This document shows, piece by piece, positions 19,827-28,101 of a DNA stretch of 53,075 nt; position 1 is the first letter of the stretch; the number at the start of each line of letters is the position of its first letter. The notes beneath the pieces were generated by a model that made no database searches, was not told where the DNA came from, and worked only from the letters and a program-made list of their open reading frames with translations. Origin of the DNA: Bacteroidales bacterium (lineage in GTDB: Bacteria; Bacteroidota; Bacteroidia; Bacteroidales; UBA932); assembly GCA_017469845.1 (NCBI GenBank), contig JAFUFP010000025.1, positions 1 to 53,075 on the forward strand, given 5' to 3'. Position numbers and translations under genes: made by a program.

Positions 19827-20630
19827 ATGAGTTATCTTCTTGTTCTTCTTTTGGTTTCACTCCTGGCGAGTGCTGTGGGTTGGAAGTATTTCATATACTT
19901 CTTCAGTCTCGGTTACGGAGGTGGCATAGTGGCGCTTTCCGTTGCCATGATGGTTATTTTCCATGATGTGCTTACGGTAGAGACAACGCTCCTTTGCGTT
20001 GCGCTCATCATCTTCGGATGCCGTCTTGCGGGTTATCTCCTTTATCGGGAAATGAAACACAAGGCGTACCGCGCGATTCTTCATGATCCCTCATTGGAGA
20101 AGAAGAAACCTCTCGGGGTCATCATATCCGTATGGCTTTTCTGTGCGCTTCTTTATGTCGGCCAGGTAAGCCCGGTGGCTTTCAGGCTCGCTTCGATGCG
20201 GGATTCTCTTCCGGTGACAACCACGTGGGCATGGATCGGACTCGCTCTTATAGTTTGCGGAACATGCCTGGAGGCCGGGGCGGATATGCAGAAGAATGCC
20301 GCCAAGAAAAGCAACGCCCACCGTTTTGTTGATACCGGGCTGTACAGGATAGTGAGGTGCCCCAATTATCTGGGGGAACTCGTCATATGGACTGGGTGTT
20401 TTCTGAGCGGAATAGGAGCATGTCTTTCCCCTGTCCAGTGGGTGATCGCTTCCATCGGTTACGCCGGAATAGTGTACGTCATGTTCAGCGGAGCGCGTAG
20501 GCTTGAACTTCGCCAGGAGGAAACATACGGAAAGGATCCCGAGTTCAGGGCATACGTGAAGAAGACACCGCTTCTCCTTCCCCTTGTCCCCATCTATTCT
20601 CTCGCCAAATACAAGTGGCTTCAGGCATAG
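19827..20630 (+). CDS. DUF1295 (steroid 5-alpha-reductase-like) membrane protein
   Basis: A 267-residue integral membrane protein with about seven hydrophobic segments. The C-terminal half has the DUF1295/isoprenylcysteine-methyltransferase-like pattern: FVDTGLYRIVRCPNYLGEL (about 167-185), then a long hydrophobic pair and RRLELRQEETYGKDPEF (about 224-240) and a hydrophobic/aromatic end. Such proteins are putative membrane reductases or methyltransferases with unknown substrates. It follows the GNAT gene by 30 bases and is the last gene before a strong terminator. Confidence 0.85.
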   Translation: MSYLLVLLLVSLLASAVGWKYFIYFFSLGYGGGIVALSVAMMVIFHDVLTVETTLLCVALIIFGCRLAGYLLYREMKHKAYRAILHDPSLEKKKPLGVIISVWLFCALLYVGQVSPVAFRLASMRDSLPVTTTWAWIGLALIVCGTCLEAGADMQKNAAKKSNAHRFVDTGLYRIVRCPNYLGELVIWTGCFLSGIGACLSPVQWVIASIGYAGIVYVMFSGARRLELRQEETYGKDPEFRAYVKKTPLLLPLVPIYSLAKYKWLQA

Positions 20631-20700
20631 AGCCATCGCACCCGAGGAGGCCTTACGGACCGGAATTGACCGGTCCATCAGAGTTGCGACGAATCCAAGA

Positions 20701-20739
20701 TATCCCGCCCTCTTTTCTGAAGCGGCGGGATACTTTTTT
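20701..20739 (+). terminator. Rho-independent terminator after the YugP-GNAT-DUF1295 operon
   Basis: A perfect 9-bp stem (20701-20709 with 20724-20732) is followed by a C and a run of six T (20734-20739). Confidence 0.9.
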
Positions 20740-20850
20740 GTCCATGAGTCCAAACACTTTTGACTCCGTCCGAAACGGTATGATTTCCCGCAATAAATCC
20801 TTATTATTGCATTACCGGATATCCGGCTGTGAGATATTTTCCTTTTTGAC

Positions 20851-22134
20851 ATGGGACATCCTTTCGGCGATACTCTGTTTTTTGAAGATGCGGTGAAAAT
20901 CACCGGACCATCGGCTTTCAACATCATGCTGAAGCCGGCGGGTTCTTTGTGCAATCTCGATTGCCATTACTGCTACTATCTCGACAAGGCGGAAATCTAC
21001 GGCGGAAAAGAACCGAGGATGACCGAACAGATGCTCGAGGATGTCGTCAGGGAGTATATCGCCGCCAATGATGTCCCTGAAGTCACCTTCAACTGGCACG
21101 GAGGTGAACCATTGGTACTGGGACTGGATTTCTACAGGAAGGCCATCGAACTGGAGAAACAGTACGCGGGGGACAAGATTGTCCACAACACGATCCAGAC
21201 CAACGGCACTCTCGTCACCCGGGAGTGGGCGGATTTTTTCAGGGAGAATGATTTCCTTGTGGGAATTTCGATAGACGGACCCAAGGATATCCACGACCGT
21301 TACCGCAAGGACAAGGGAGGATTCCCCACATTCGACCGTGTGATGAACGGCCTACGGTATCTTCGTGACAGGGGAGTGCAGTTCAATACCCTTTCGACAA
21401 TCAACAAGGTGAGTGAAGGAAGGGGACTCGAAGTGTACCGGTTCCTCAAGGGCATCGGCAGTACTTACCTTCAGTTCATGCCCGTGGTCGAGCATGTCAA
21501 ATATCCGGTCGATCCGGCGGGTAAGGTGAAAAAGAACGCCCGTCCTTATATCGTCGATCCTTCAACGGAGGGGGCTCAGCTCTCTTTCTGGAGCATATCG
21601 TCGGCCGCTTTCGGGAAGTTCATGTGCGACATCTTCGATTATTGGGTCAGGAATGATGTGGGGAGAATCTTCGTGGGACTTTTCGACGCGACTCTGGCCT
21701 CCTGGTGCGGAGTGATGCCGGGGACGTGCATATACGGCCCCACTTGCGGCGGGAATTCCGTCATAGAACATAACGGGGACCTTTATCCGTGTGATCATTT
21801 CGTGTACCCGAAATATCTCCTGGGCAACATTCGTGAAAAGTCCATCCGTTCGATGATGGAATCCGAAAGTCAGATTCGCTTCGGAATAGGGAAACGCAGC
21901 GGCCTCCCTACCAAATGCGCCCGGTGCAAGTATCTTTTCGCCTGCAACGGAGAATGCCCGAAGCACCGTTTCAACAAAACGGAGAAAGGGGAAACCGGGC
22001 TCAACGCCCTTTGCGAGGGTTACTTCAAGTTCTACAGCCATGTGGCCCCATACATGGACAAGATGAAGGAACTGCTCGAAAAGGAACTGCCTCCCGCTTA
22101 TGTGATACCATGGGCGAGGATGATGAAGCCATGA
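20851..22134 (+). CDS. Anaerobic sulfatase-maturating-enzyme-like radical SAM protein
   Basis: A 427-residue radical SAM/SPASM enzyme. The SAM-cluster motif CNLDCHYC gives Cys34, Cys38 and Cys41; VGISIDGPKDIHDRYR and LFDATLASWCGVM are typical of anSME enzymes. The C-terminal SPASM part has CGG, then DLYPCDHFVYP, and a CARCKYLFACNGECPKHRF cysteine cluster for the two auxiliary [4Fe-4S] clusters. anSMEs oxidise the active-site Cys or Ser of sulfatases to formylglycine in the cytoplasm. No sulfatase gene lies in this window, so the client is elsewhere or the enzyme matures another peptide. It stands alone, tail to tail with the GH146 gene (18 bases between stops). Confidence 0.88.
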   Translation: MGHPFGDTLFFEDAVKITGPSAFNIMLKPAGSLCNLDCHYCYYLDKAEIYGGKEPRMTEQMLEDVVREYIAANDVPEVTFNWHGGEPLVLGLDFYRKAIELEKQYAGDKIVHNTIQTNGTLVTREWADFFRENDFLVGISIDGPKDIHDRYRKDKGGFPTFDRVMNGLRYLRDRGVQFNTLSTINKVSEGRGLEVYRFLKGIGSTYLQFMPVVEHVKYPVDPAGKVKKNARPYIVDPSTEGAQLSFWSISSAAFGKFMCDIFDYWVRNDVGRIFVGLFDATLASWCGVMPGTCIYGPTCGGNSVIEHNGDLYPCDHFVYPKYLLGNIREKSIRSMMESESQIRFGIGKRSGLPTKCARCKYLFACNGECPKHRFNKTEKGETGLNALCEGYFKFYSHVAPYMDKMKELLEKELPPAYVIPWARMMKP

Positions 22135-22152
22135 CGGAGGGCACTCCCTGTC

Positions 22153-25041
22153 TTATCTTGATTCCATGGCCTCAGTTATCGTTGATAGCGCTCTTGAGAT
22201 GAAGTCCTTCGTCCCCGATCCTCCGTTGACATAGTCGATGACCATCTCCGCGTAGCGGAGAGCGCCCTGAAGTTTTTCGCTCTTTTCCGGTATCTTCTCC
22301 GCCTTCTCTACCGCTTTGAGAAGCTCCTGGAGATCCTCCGGTTCGGCGAGGTTCCCGGGACGCATGGAGTTTATCGCGGAATTGAGTCCCGATGCCGCCT
22401 TCGTTACTCTGTCCTGGGTAAGGCCCTTTCCTTTCATCGACAGAACGGATTCCGCTTCAGAGAGTTTGGAGAGCATCCTTGAGTATCCGTTCGGAGCCCA
22501 AGGGGCGGTGGAGGATTCCTTGGCGGAATAAGACTCCCATGCTGACTGCTCTTCCATTCTGGCGGAGGCTATTCCTACGGCCTGACGGAGGAAGGTAAGG
22601 TCGACGCCCTTTTTCCTTTTCGCTTGGCTGCCTTCCCCGGAAATGTCCAATCTCAGATAATGGGTCGAACGGGAAGTAATGCCGTAATCGGGATAGAAGG
22701 TCTTGTCTCCGAGGGTGAGGGTAGGCGTTCCCTCTGAGGCCACCCCGGGAATGACTTCCCTAAGATCCGGACTCAGGCGGAATTCCGCCTGCTCCCAGAG
22801 GGTTATGTCCGGGCTTGCCATGACGAGGGGACCGTACATGAGGGTGCCTTCCCACATCGGGGTGAACGGAACTTCGGTCTTCCCGGGACCGGTTGCGGCA
22901 AGGTCCATCTTGTCGGGTCCGAAATGGATATGCTTGGTGAAGGGCATAGTTATCTCCACCTTTTCACCTTCTTTCCATTCTCGGGCAGGAATCTCTGCGT
23001 AGGATGAGGGACGGAATGTACGGGAGATGGGAGTTCCGTTGAGTTTTATCATGAATCCTTCACCCGCCCAATAGGGCACTCTCAACTTCATGGTGAAGCG
23101 ACCTCCTTTAGTGACGGTGATTGTGCTTTTCTCGGCTGGGAAAGTACATTCCTGACGAAGTGATACTCCCTTTTCGGCCCAATCCGCCTCGGTCGGAAGG
23201 TACAGCGCTACCCAGATGGTGTCATCTCCCGTGAAGTATGCGGCTTCCTGGTATTTGACGTGGTTCTCCGCTCCGGTGCCTCCGCAGCAAGAGGATTGTG
23301 GCGTGGGATTGCCGAAGGGTTTGCGGGCATTGAGCCCCACCGCATACTGATAGCACACCCCGTATTCTTCCGGATTCAGGGAACCGATGATCTGATTGAG
23401 AAGGACTCTCTCGTAATAGTCCATATACCGTGCGTCATCAGGGGAATAACGGCTCAGGTCACGGGTGAGTTTCGCCAGATTGTATGCGCAGCAGGTCTCA
23501 TTCATTGTGGGGTCGGGACTTTTTAGTCCGCTTCTGTCGGTTGATGTGTTGTTGTTCATGCTGCTCATCTGGGAATAGGGCTGGCGGAACATCTCCCCGT
23601 TGCCGACTCCTCCGGTAGCGTAGGCGTATCTTCCCTGGACCATTTCCCAGAAATTCTCCGCGATATTGTAGTAGTAGGGATCACCGTTCTGCCTGAACAT
23701 GCCGAGGGCGCCGATTATCATCGGGATGTGCTGGTTCGCGTGACGCGTCCTGATGTCATCGATGTTCTTGGAAAGGGGATCGTAGAATGCCGGGGAATCG
23801 AAGCATCCGGCCGCTTCAAGGAGGTGTTCCTTTTCAGTCGGATCCGAAACCATCCCCGACAGTCGGGAGAGTATCTCCTGCATCCCTCCGACTTCGCCGG
23901 CTATGTACATGTTCCACATCTCGTAGCGGTTTCCGGGACGGGAACGGCGCTCATCCCTGTCCCCGTCAGTCTTGAGGAAAGTCCGGTAGTGCATCCTGTT
24001 CCAAACCCATAGACCCATGTCTTTGGCGATGAGAAGGGCCTTATCGGATATGCCCTTGTCATCGACATGGGTTGAGATGTCCACAAGTCCGGACAGTATC
24101 TTGTGGATTGTGTAATACGGAGCCCATACCCAGTCGTTGTTGTTGTAAGGCCGGTACATCTCTATGAGGGCGGCGTGCTGGGCGGGAATGGCACCTATGT
24201 ATCCGTAACCGTAATGGGCGCAATCCTTCTTGTAGATGTCGAACGCTTCCCAGGTCCCTTTCATCAGGGGAAGTTCCTCTTCAGGGGCGAGATCCCTCGC
24301 CTCGAAATATCTCCCCAGGGAATCCGACCAAACGAATGTCATCTCCTGGCATGAGCGGAGTTCGTCCACGACTCTTCGGATTTTTTCCTTTATCGCGGTC
24401 TTCTTGATCGGGTCGGCAGTCCCGGCATAGGCAAGGGCCATGGCCGACATGTAGTGTCCGGTGCCGTGGCCTTTGAGCTTCGTTGTGGGGGAATCCCAAC
24501 CATCGGACCGCTTGTATCCTTCAGTTGAAAGTCCGTAGGTGTCCCTGAAGTTGTAAAGTTGCTGTGTCACATCGAGGGACAGGAGATTTTCAATGTCGAG
24601 ATCACGGTTGGAGGTGAGGAGATTGTCTCCTATGAGACGCACGCTTCCAAGAGGAAGAGGTTCGGCGACGGGAGTCCTTTCCGGGACAGCCCATCCTTCA
24701 GACGTGACGGAGACGCTCGCTTCCACGGGGAATCCGTTTTCCGAAAAGTTGTCGCCGAGAATGTACCCTTGGACCGTGTAGGTGCTTCCCGATGGAAGGG
24801 ACGCTTCCCGCTCTTCGGTTTCCCTAGGGGAGTTCATCCAACGCACCTGTTTGAGGGAGGTCTTTCCGCTGCGGCCCTTGACCTGGATGAGGTATGGAAG
24901 TCTCGGTGCGGTGCCTTCCGGGGTGGAAACCTTTATTTCCGGAACGGTGAAGGGCTCTCTTTTCCTCGTCTTCCCGTTGATGACGGGCAGGGCCGAAAGG
25001 AACAACGCTGACAGGAGGAAGTATCTTATGGCGGCTTTCAT
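22153..25041 (-). CDS. GH127/GH146-superfamily beta-L-arabinofuranosidase
   Basis: A 962-residue secreted enzyme that should release beta-L-arabinofuranose from pectin, arabinan or glycoprotein side chains. The signal peptide is about 1-23, followed by an Ig-like (Big_4-like) stretch (about 35-125) with YTVQGYI. The DUF1680-type (alpha/alpha)6 catalytic domain starts near 130 (HGTGHYMSAMALAY at 192-205). The zinc-cysteine site is visible as Glu515 and Cys517 (NETCCAYN) and Cys585-Cys586 (SCCGGTGAENH); by comparison with the family Cys585 would be the nucleophile. The GTGxENH form is closer to GH146 than to GH127. A helical C-terminal extension (about 850-962) follows. A -7 box lies upstream, and the preceding GH78 gene is terminated separately. 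Confidence 0.87.
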   Translation of the reverse strand: MKAAIRYFLLSALFLSALPVINGKTRKREPFTVPEIKVSTPEGTAPRLPYLIQVKGRSGKTSLKQVRWMNSPRETEEREASLPSGSTYTVQGYILGDNFSENGFPVEASVSVTSEGWAVPERTPVAEPLPLGSVRLIGDNLLTSNRDLDIENLLSLDVTQQLYNFRDTYGLSTEGYKRSDGWDSPTTKLKGHGTGHYMSAMALAYAGTADPIKKTAIKEKIRRVVDELRSCQEMTFVWSDSLGRYFEARDLAPEEELPLMKGTWEAFDIYKKDCAHYGYGYIGAIPAQHAALIEMYRPYNNNDWVWAPYYTIHKILSGLVDISTHVDDKGISDKALLIAKDMGLWVWNRMHYRTFLKTDGDRDERRSRPGNRYEMWNMYIAGEVGGMQEILSRLSGMVSDPTEKEHLLEAAGCFDSPAFYDPLSKNIDDIRTRHANQHIPMIIGALGMFRQNGDPYYYNIAENFWEMVQGRYAYATGGVGNGEMFRQPYSQMSSMNNNTSTDRSGLKSPDPTMNETCCAYNLAKLTRDLSRYSPDDARYMDYYERVLLNQIIGSLNPEEYGVCYQYAVGLNARKPFGNPTPQSSCCGGTGAENHVKYQEAAYFTGDDTIWVALYLPTEADWAEKGVSLRQECTFPAEKSTITVTKGGRFTMKLRVPYWAGEGFMIKLNGTPISRTFRPSSYAEIPAREWKEGEKVEITMPFTKHIHFGPDKMDLAATGPGKTEVPFTPMWEGTLMYGPLVMASPDITLWEQAEFRLSPDLREVIPGVASEGTPTLTLGDKTFYPDYGITSRSTHYLRLDISGEGSQAKRKKGVDLTFLRQAVGIASARMEEQSAWESYSAKESSTAPWAPNGYSRMLSKLSEAESVLSMKGKGLTQDRVTKAASGLNSAINSMRPGNLAEPEDLQELLKAVEKAEKIPEKSEKLQGALRYAEMVIDYVNGGSGTKDFISRALSTITEAMESR

Positions 25042-25064
25042 TGGCTTTCGGGGTTATCTTCCTC

Positions 25065-25072
25065 CAAAATTA
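25065..25072 (-). promoter_or_regulatory. -7 promoter box (TAATTTTG) for the GH146 gene
   Basis: An exact TAnnTTTG match on the - strand, 24 bases before the ATG of the arabinofuranosidase. No clear -33 element. Together with the terminator at 25109-25140 it suggests that this gene is transcribed independently of GH78. Confidence 0.4.
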
Positions 25073-25108
25073 ACAAATTATCCTCATGGTAGTTTCTTCG
25101 GCAGGAAA

Positions 25109-25140
25109 AAAGCCGGAAGAGATTGTTTCCTTCCGGCTTT
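25109..25140 (-). terminator. Rho-independent terminator after the GH78 gene
   Basis: A perfect 11-bp stem (25109-25119 with 25130-25140). Read on the - strand the stem ends in a T-rich CTTTTTTCC. It lies 16 bases after the rhamnosidase stop. Confidence 0.85.
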
Positions 25141-25155
25141 GCGAGATTCGGTCTC

Positions 25156-27726
25156 CTAAAGGCTGACGGTGTAGGATCCGGATGTGTATTCCTTGGACTC
25201 GGTCTGTCCGGGAAGCGTGACCGTAGCGGTCGCCCCTTCGGGAATGGTGAAGTCCCAGGTCCACTTGTCTCCGTCATACTTCCAGCTGCTCTTGATAAGG
25301 CCGGCCGCTGACTTGAATTCGGCATCAAGCGAGCCGAGCCTCTTGTCTGGAACGGGTTTCATTATGATGTGCTTGAATCCGGGGTTCTCCGTATCCGAAG
25401 CGATACCTGCGGCCGTTTTCCAAAGCCATGCGCAGACGCACCCGTATGCGTAGTGGTTGAAGCTGTTCATTCCACGGGGGCCCATTCCGTATTCGATCAT
25501 GTAGCTGTTCCATCTTTCCCAGATGGTGGTGGCACCGTTGTCGACAGAGTAAAGCCAGCTTGGGTTCTTCCTCTGGTATAGAAGCTCATACGCTATGTCC
25601 GACATTCCGTTTTCGGTGAGGACGTCCATCAGGATGGCGGTTCCCAGGAATCCGGTCTGGAGGCAGTTGTCATGCGAGGCGAAATTCTCCCTGAGACGCT
25701 TGATGGTGGCATCTTTGGCATTGCCTTCGACGACGCCCGTCTTGAGGGCGAAGAGGGCGGGAGTCTGCATTGTGTTCAGGATCCTTGTCTTGAACTCACC
25801 CTTCGCGTCGAGGAATTCCTTCTTGATGTAAGCCTTGGCTTCGCTCTCCATCTCTCTGTATTTGGCGGCGTCCTTGCCGGTTGCGGCGGCCATGTCGGCC
25901 ATCATGCCGGCATCGAGGGCCCAATAGCAGGCTCCGAGGTAGTTCCAGTATACGATGGCATCGGGGAGGGGTCCGTTCTTCCCGAATGCTCCGCCTCCGC
26001 AGCTTTCGAGGGGTTCATAGCTCAGCCAATCACCCCACTGGTAGTTGCCGTTTTCTGAAGCGAGGGCGACGTGGTTGTATTTGGTCTCGTTGACATGTGT
26101 CATGAATTTCTCCATGGCGTCCCAGTTCTCGTTGATTATCTCCTTGTCGGCGAACTGTTTCCAGATTGTCCAGGGAACGATCACTCCGGCATCGGCCCAT
26201 CCAAGGCGCATCATGTTGTCACCGTATTGTGCGAGAGGGGCGACTCCGGGGAATCCTCCCAGCTCACTCTGGCTGTCGCGCATGTCGCGGGTCCATTTAT
26301 GGAAGAAGGAGTCGGTGTTGGCGAAGAAGGAACCGGTCTCGGTGAATACCTGGGTGTCGGCTGTCCATCCGAGGCGCTCATCCCTTTGCGGGCAGTCTGT
26401 CGGAACGGAGAGGTAATTCGACCTCTGGCCCCAGACTGTGTTCGAGATCAGTTTGTTCACGAGGTCGTTTCCTGTATTGATGGAACCGGTTTCGAGATTC
26501 TCGGCGATTGAAGTGACGGGAATGGACTTTATGGACTTGATCGTGACCTCGTCGGATGCCGTAATGGAGACGTACCTGTACCCGAAGAAGGTGTAGTGGG
26601 GCTCATATGTGACGAACTGCTCTCCGGGGGCGAAGGTGTATACCACCCTCACGAAGTCATCCGCAACACGGAGATTCCTCCGGTGGGTGCTGCCTTCAGG
26701 ACCGTCCATTCCGCGGCTTTCGGCTCCGTTTCCGTCATTGAGGATCTCGGAAGGATAGCAGGTGAGTACCGTGCCTTCCTTGGCCTTGAAGACGAAAGAA
26801 GGGACGGCGGCGCTGTTCTGTCCGAAGTCGACGACAAGGGTCTCTCCCGGGGAAACGATCATCTCCTCTCCGGGAGTGAATTCACGGGTTATCTTGACCT
26901 TGCCGTGTTCCCCGTCCTTGACTCCTTCGGCACCGTTCCAGTCATACGCTTTGACGGGGGAGAGGGCTATGTCCCTGCGGAGGTACACCTCAGCTCCCTC
27001 GGAGGGGAGGATTTCTCCCCGGAATTCGGTGTTGACCTCGGGTGTGGAAAGCTTTTCCGGGGTGAGGAATCCTTTCGGAATCCTGGCGTCATATTCCTCA
27101 CCGTCGAAAATTCCCGCATGTAGGACGGGACCGGCAATGCCGGCTTTCCAGTTTTCCGTATCGGTACCGTACACTTTCTTTGTGCCGTTCGCGAAGGTGA
27201 GCTCGAGAACGCCCCTGAAGGCGGTCTTCTTTCCGATCATACCCTCATGTCCACCGGGGGTTATGATCTTGTCTCCCCACCATCCCGGTGTGACCTGCAC
27301 AGCGAGGATGTTCTCCTTGCCTGAGCCCTTGTTGAAGGCTCCGGTTATGTCGTATGTAAAGGAGCGTTTGGTCTTGGCGTAATGGGTGAAACCGGGTTTG
27401 AGGAACTCGTTCCCCACGGGTGTCCCGTTGAGGTACAGTTCGTATATGCCCAGACCTGCGGTCATCCATTTCGCGGATACGACCTTTCCTTCATTCTTCA
27501 CTGTGGATAGGAACCAGCTCGATCCGTCGGCGGATCTGTAAACCTGGCCGATTCTGCCCGTCACGACCGGGGCGTCGGCTGCGGATATCCACTCCGACTG
27601 CTGCCACAGTGATGAATCGAGGGCTTCCGTTTTGAACGGCTCTTGGGGAGCGGAACCGCTGCAGGACAGAACCGAAATAGCGGTCGCTGCCCCCAGAAAC
27701 AATTTGAGGAGTCTTTCCATTTTCAT
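25156..27726 (-). CDS. GH78 alpha-L-rhamnosidase lipoprotein
   Basis: A lipoprotein of about 856 residues that should hydrolyse terminal alpha-L-rhamnosides. The signal peptide ends in SVLSC (Cys22). N-terminal beta-sandwich domains follow (GLGIYELYLNGTPVG, about 91-105, is the typical Bac_rhamnosid_N segment), then the (alpha/alpha)6 barrel with the hallmark VPTDCPQRDERLGWTADTQ (441-459), which holds the general-acid Glu450, and later NYQWGDWL and TTIWERWNSY. The open frame extends upstream to 27912, but that part is not signal-like and precedes a promoter. The ATG at 27726 (or 27720) fits. It pairs functionally with the neighbouring GH146 in removing pectin-type decorations. Confidence 0.92.
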   Translation of the reverse strand: MKMERLLKLFLGAATAISVLSCSGSAPQEPFKTEALDSSLWQQSEWISAADAPVVTGRIGQVYRSADGSSWFLSTVKNEGKVVSAKWMTAGLGIYELYLNGTPVGNEFLKPGFTHYAKTKRSFTYDITGAFNKGSGKENILAVQVTPGWWGDKIITPGGHEGMIGKKTAFRGVLELTFANGTKKVYGTDTENWKAGIAGPVLHAGIFDGEEYDARIPKGFLTPEKLSTPEVNTEFRGEILPSEGAEVYLRRDIALSPVKAYDWNGAEGVKDGEHGKVKITREFTPGEEMIVSPGETLVVDFGQNSAAVPSFVFKAKEGTVLTCYPSEILNDGNGAESRGMDGPEGSTHRRNLRVADDFVRVVYTFAPGEQFVTYEPHYTFFGYRYVSITASDEVTIKSIKSIPVTSIAENLETGSINTGNDLVNKLISNTVWGQRSNYLSVPTDCPQRDERLGWTADTQVFTETGSFFANTDSFFHKWTRDMRDSQSELGGFPGVAPLAQYGDNMMRLGWADAGVIVPWTIWKQFADKEIINENWDAMEKFMTHVNETKYNHVALASENGNYQWGDWLSYEPLESCGGGAFGKNGPLPDAIVYWNYLGACYWALDAGMMADMAAATGKDAAKYREMESEAKAYIKKEFLDAKGEFKTRILNTMQTPALFALKTGVVEGNAKDATIKRLRENFASHDNCLQTGFLGTAILMDVLTENGMSDIAYELLYQRKNPSWLYSVDNGATTIWERWNSYMIEYGMGPRGMNSFNHYAYGCVCAWLWKTAAGIASDTENPGFKHIIMKPVPDKRLGSLDAEFKSAAGLIKSSWKYDGDKWTWDFTIPEGATATVTLPGQTESKEYTSGSYTVSL

Positions 27727-27757
27727 GAAGCTTTTTTGTGGTTGAAATTCTGTATTC

Positions 27758-27788
27758 CAAAAATAGTCATATAGTATCAAAAGAACAA
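27758..27788 (-). promoter_or_regulatory. Promoter for the GH78 gene (TTG-N20-TATTTTTG)
   Basis: On the - strand a TTG at 27788-27786 and a perfect -7 box TATTTTTG at 27765-27758 are separated by 20 bases. The -7 box lies 32 bases before the ATG at 27726, which excludes the upstream extension as coding. Confidence 0.55.
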
Positions 27789-27960
27789 CTTTGGAATGGT
27801 TGATTTTGCATTTTCCGCACCAAGTCGGGGGAGGTTCCGGATTGTAAGCGGATTGTGTATCTTTCGGGTCGAAAAAGGCATTCATGCCGTTCCGCCGACA
27901 CCCGAATATCACTGAAATTCATCGCATGAAACGATTTAATCGAACTAAAACGAATAAGAT

Positions 27961-27992
27961 TTTGGATTTTAAGTTGAGTTCCGATATCTTTA
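27961..27992 (+). promoter_or_regulatory. Candidate promoter for the acn-icd-gltA operon
   Basis: TTTG at 27961-27964, a 20-base spacer, then TATCTTTA at 27985-27992 (one mismatch to TAnnTTTG). It predicts a leader of about 100 bases before the aconitase ATG. The 375-base gap 27727-28101 holds this promoter, the divergent GH78 promoter and a GC-rich hairpin at 28074-28085, and nothing else I recognise. Confidence 0.45.
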
Positions 27993-28073
27993 TCACCGAG
28001 GCTAGCGGAAACGGTTGAATTTCATATTCAGACAATTCTTCCGTTCCTCATTTCAGGACTGATTTATCAATGC

Positions 28074-28085
28074 GGCGGAGCCGCC
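28074..28085 (+). repeat. Small GC-rich inverted repeat in the aconitase leader
   Basis: GGCGG-AG-CCGCC forms a 5-bp inverted repeat ending 16 bases before the aconitase ATG. In the mRNA it could affect ribosome access; the 2-base centre means only part of the stem can form. Significance uncertain. Confidence 0.35.
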
Positions 28086-28101
28086 ATAAAATTTCCCCAA
28101 G

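Noticed and set aside
20815..20826. 12-bp palindrome CCGGATATCCGG before the radical SAM gene
   Set aside because: It is a single copy without other promoter elements; such short palindromes occur by chance in sequence of this composition.
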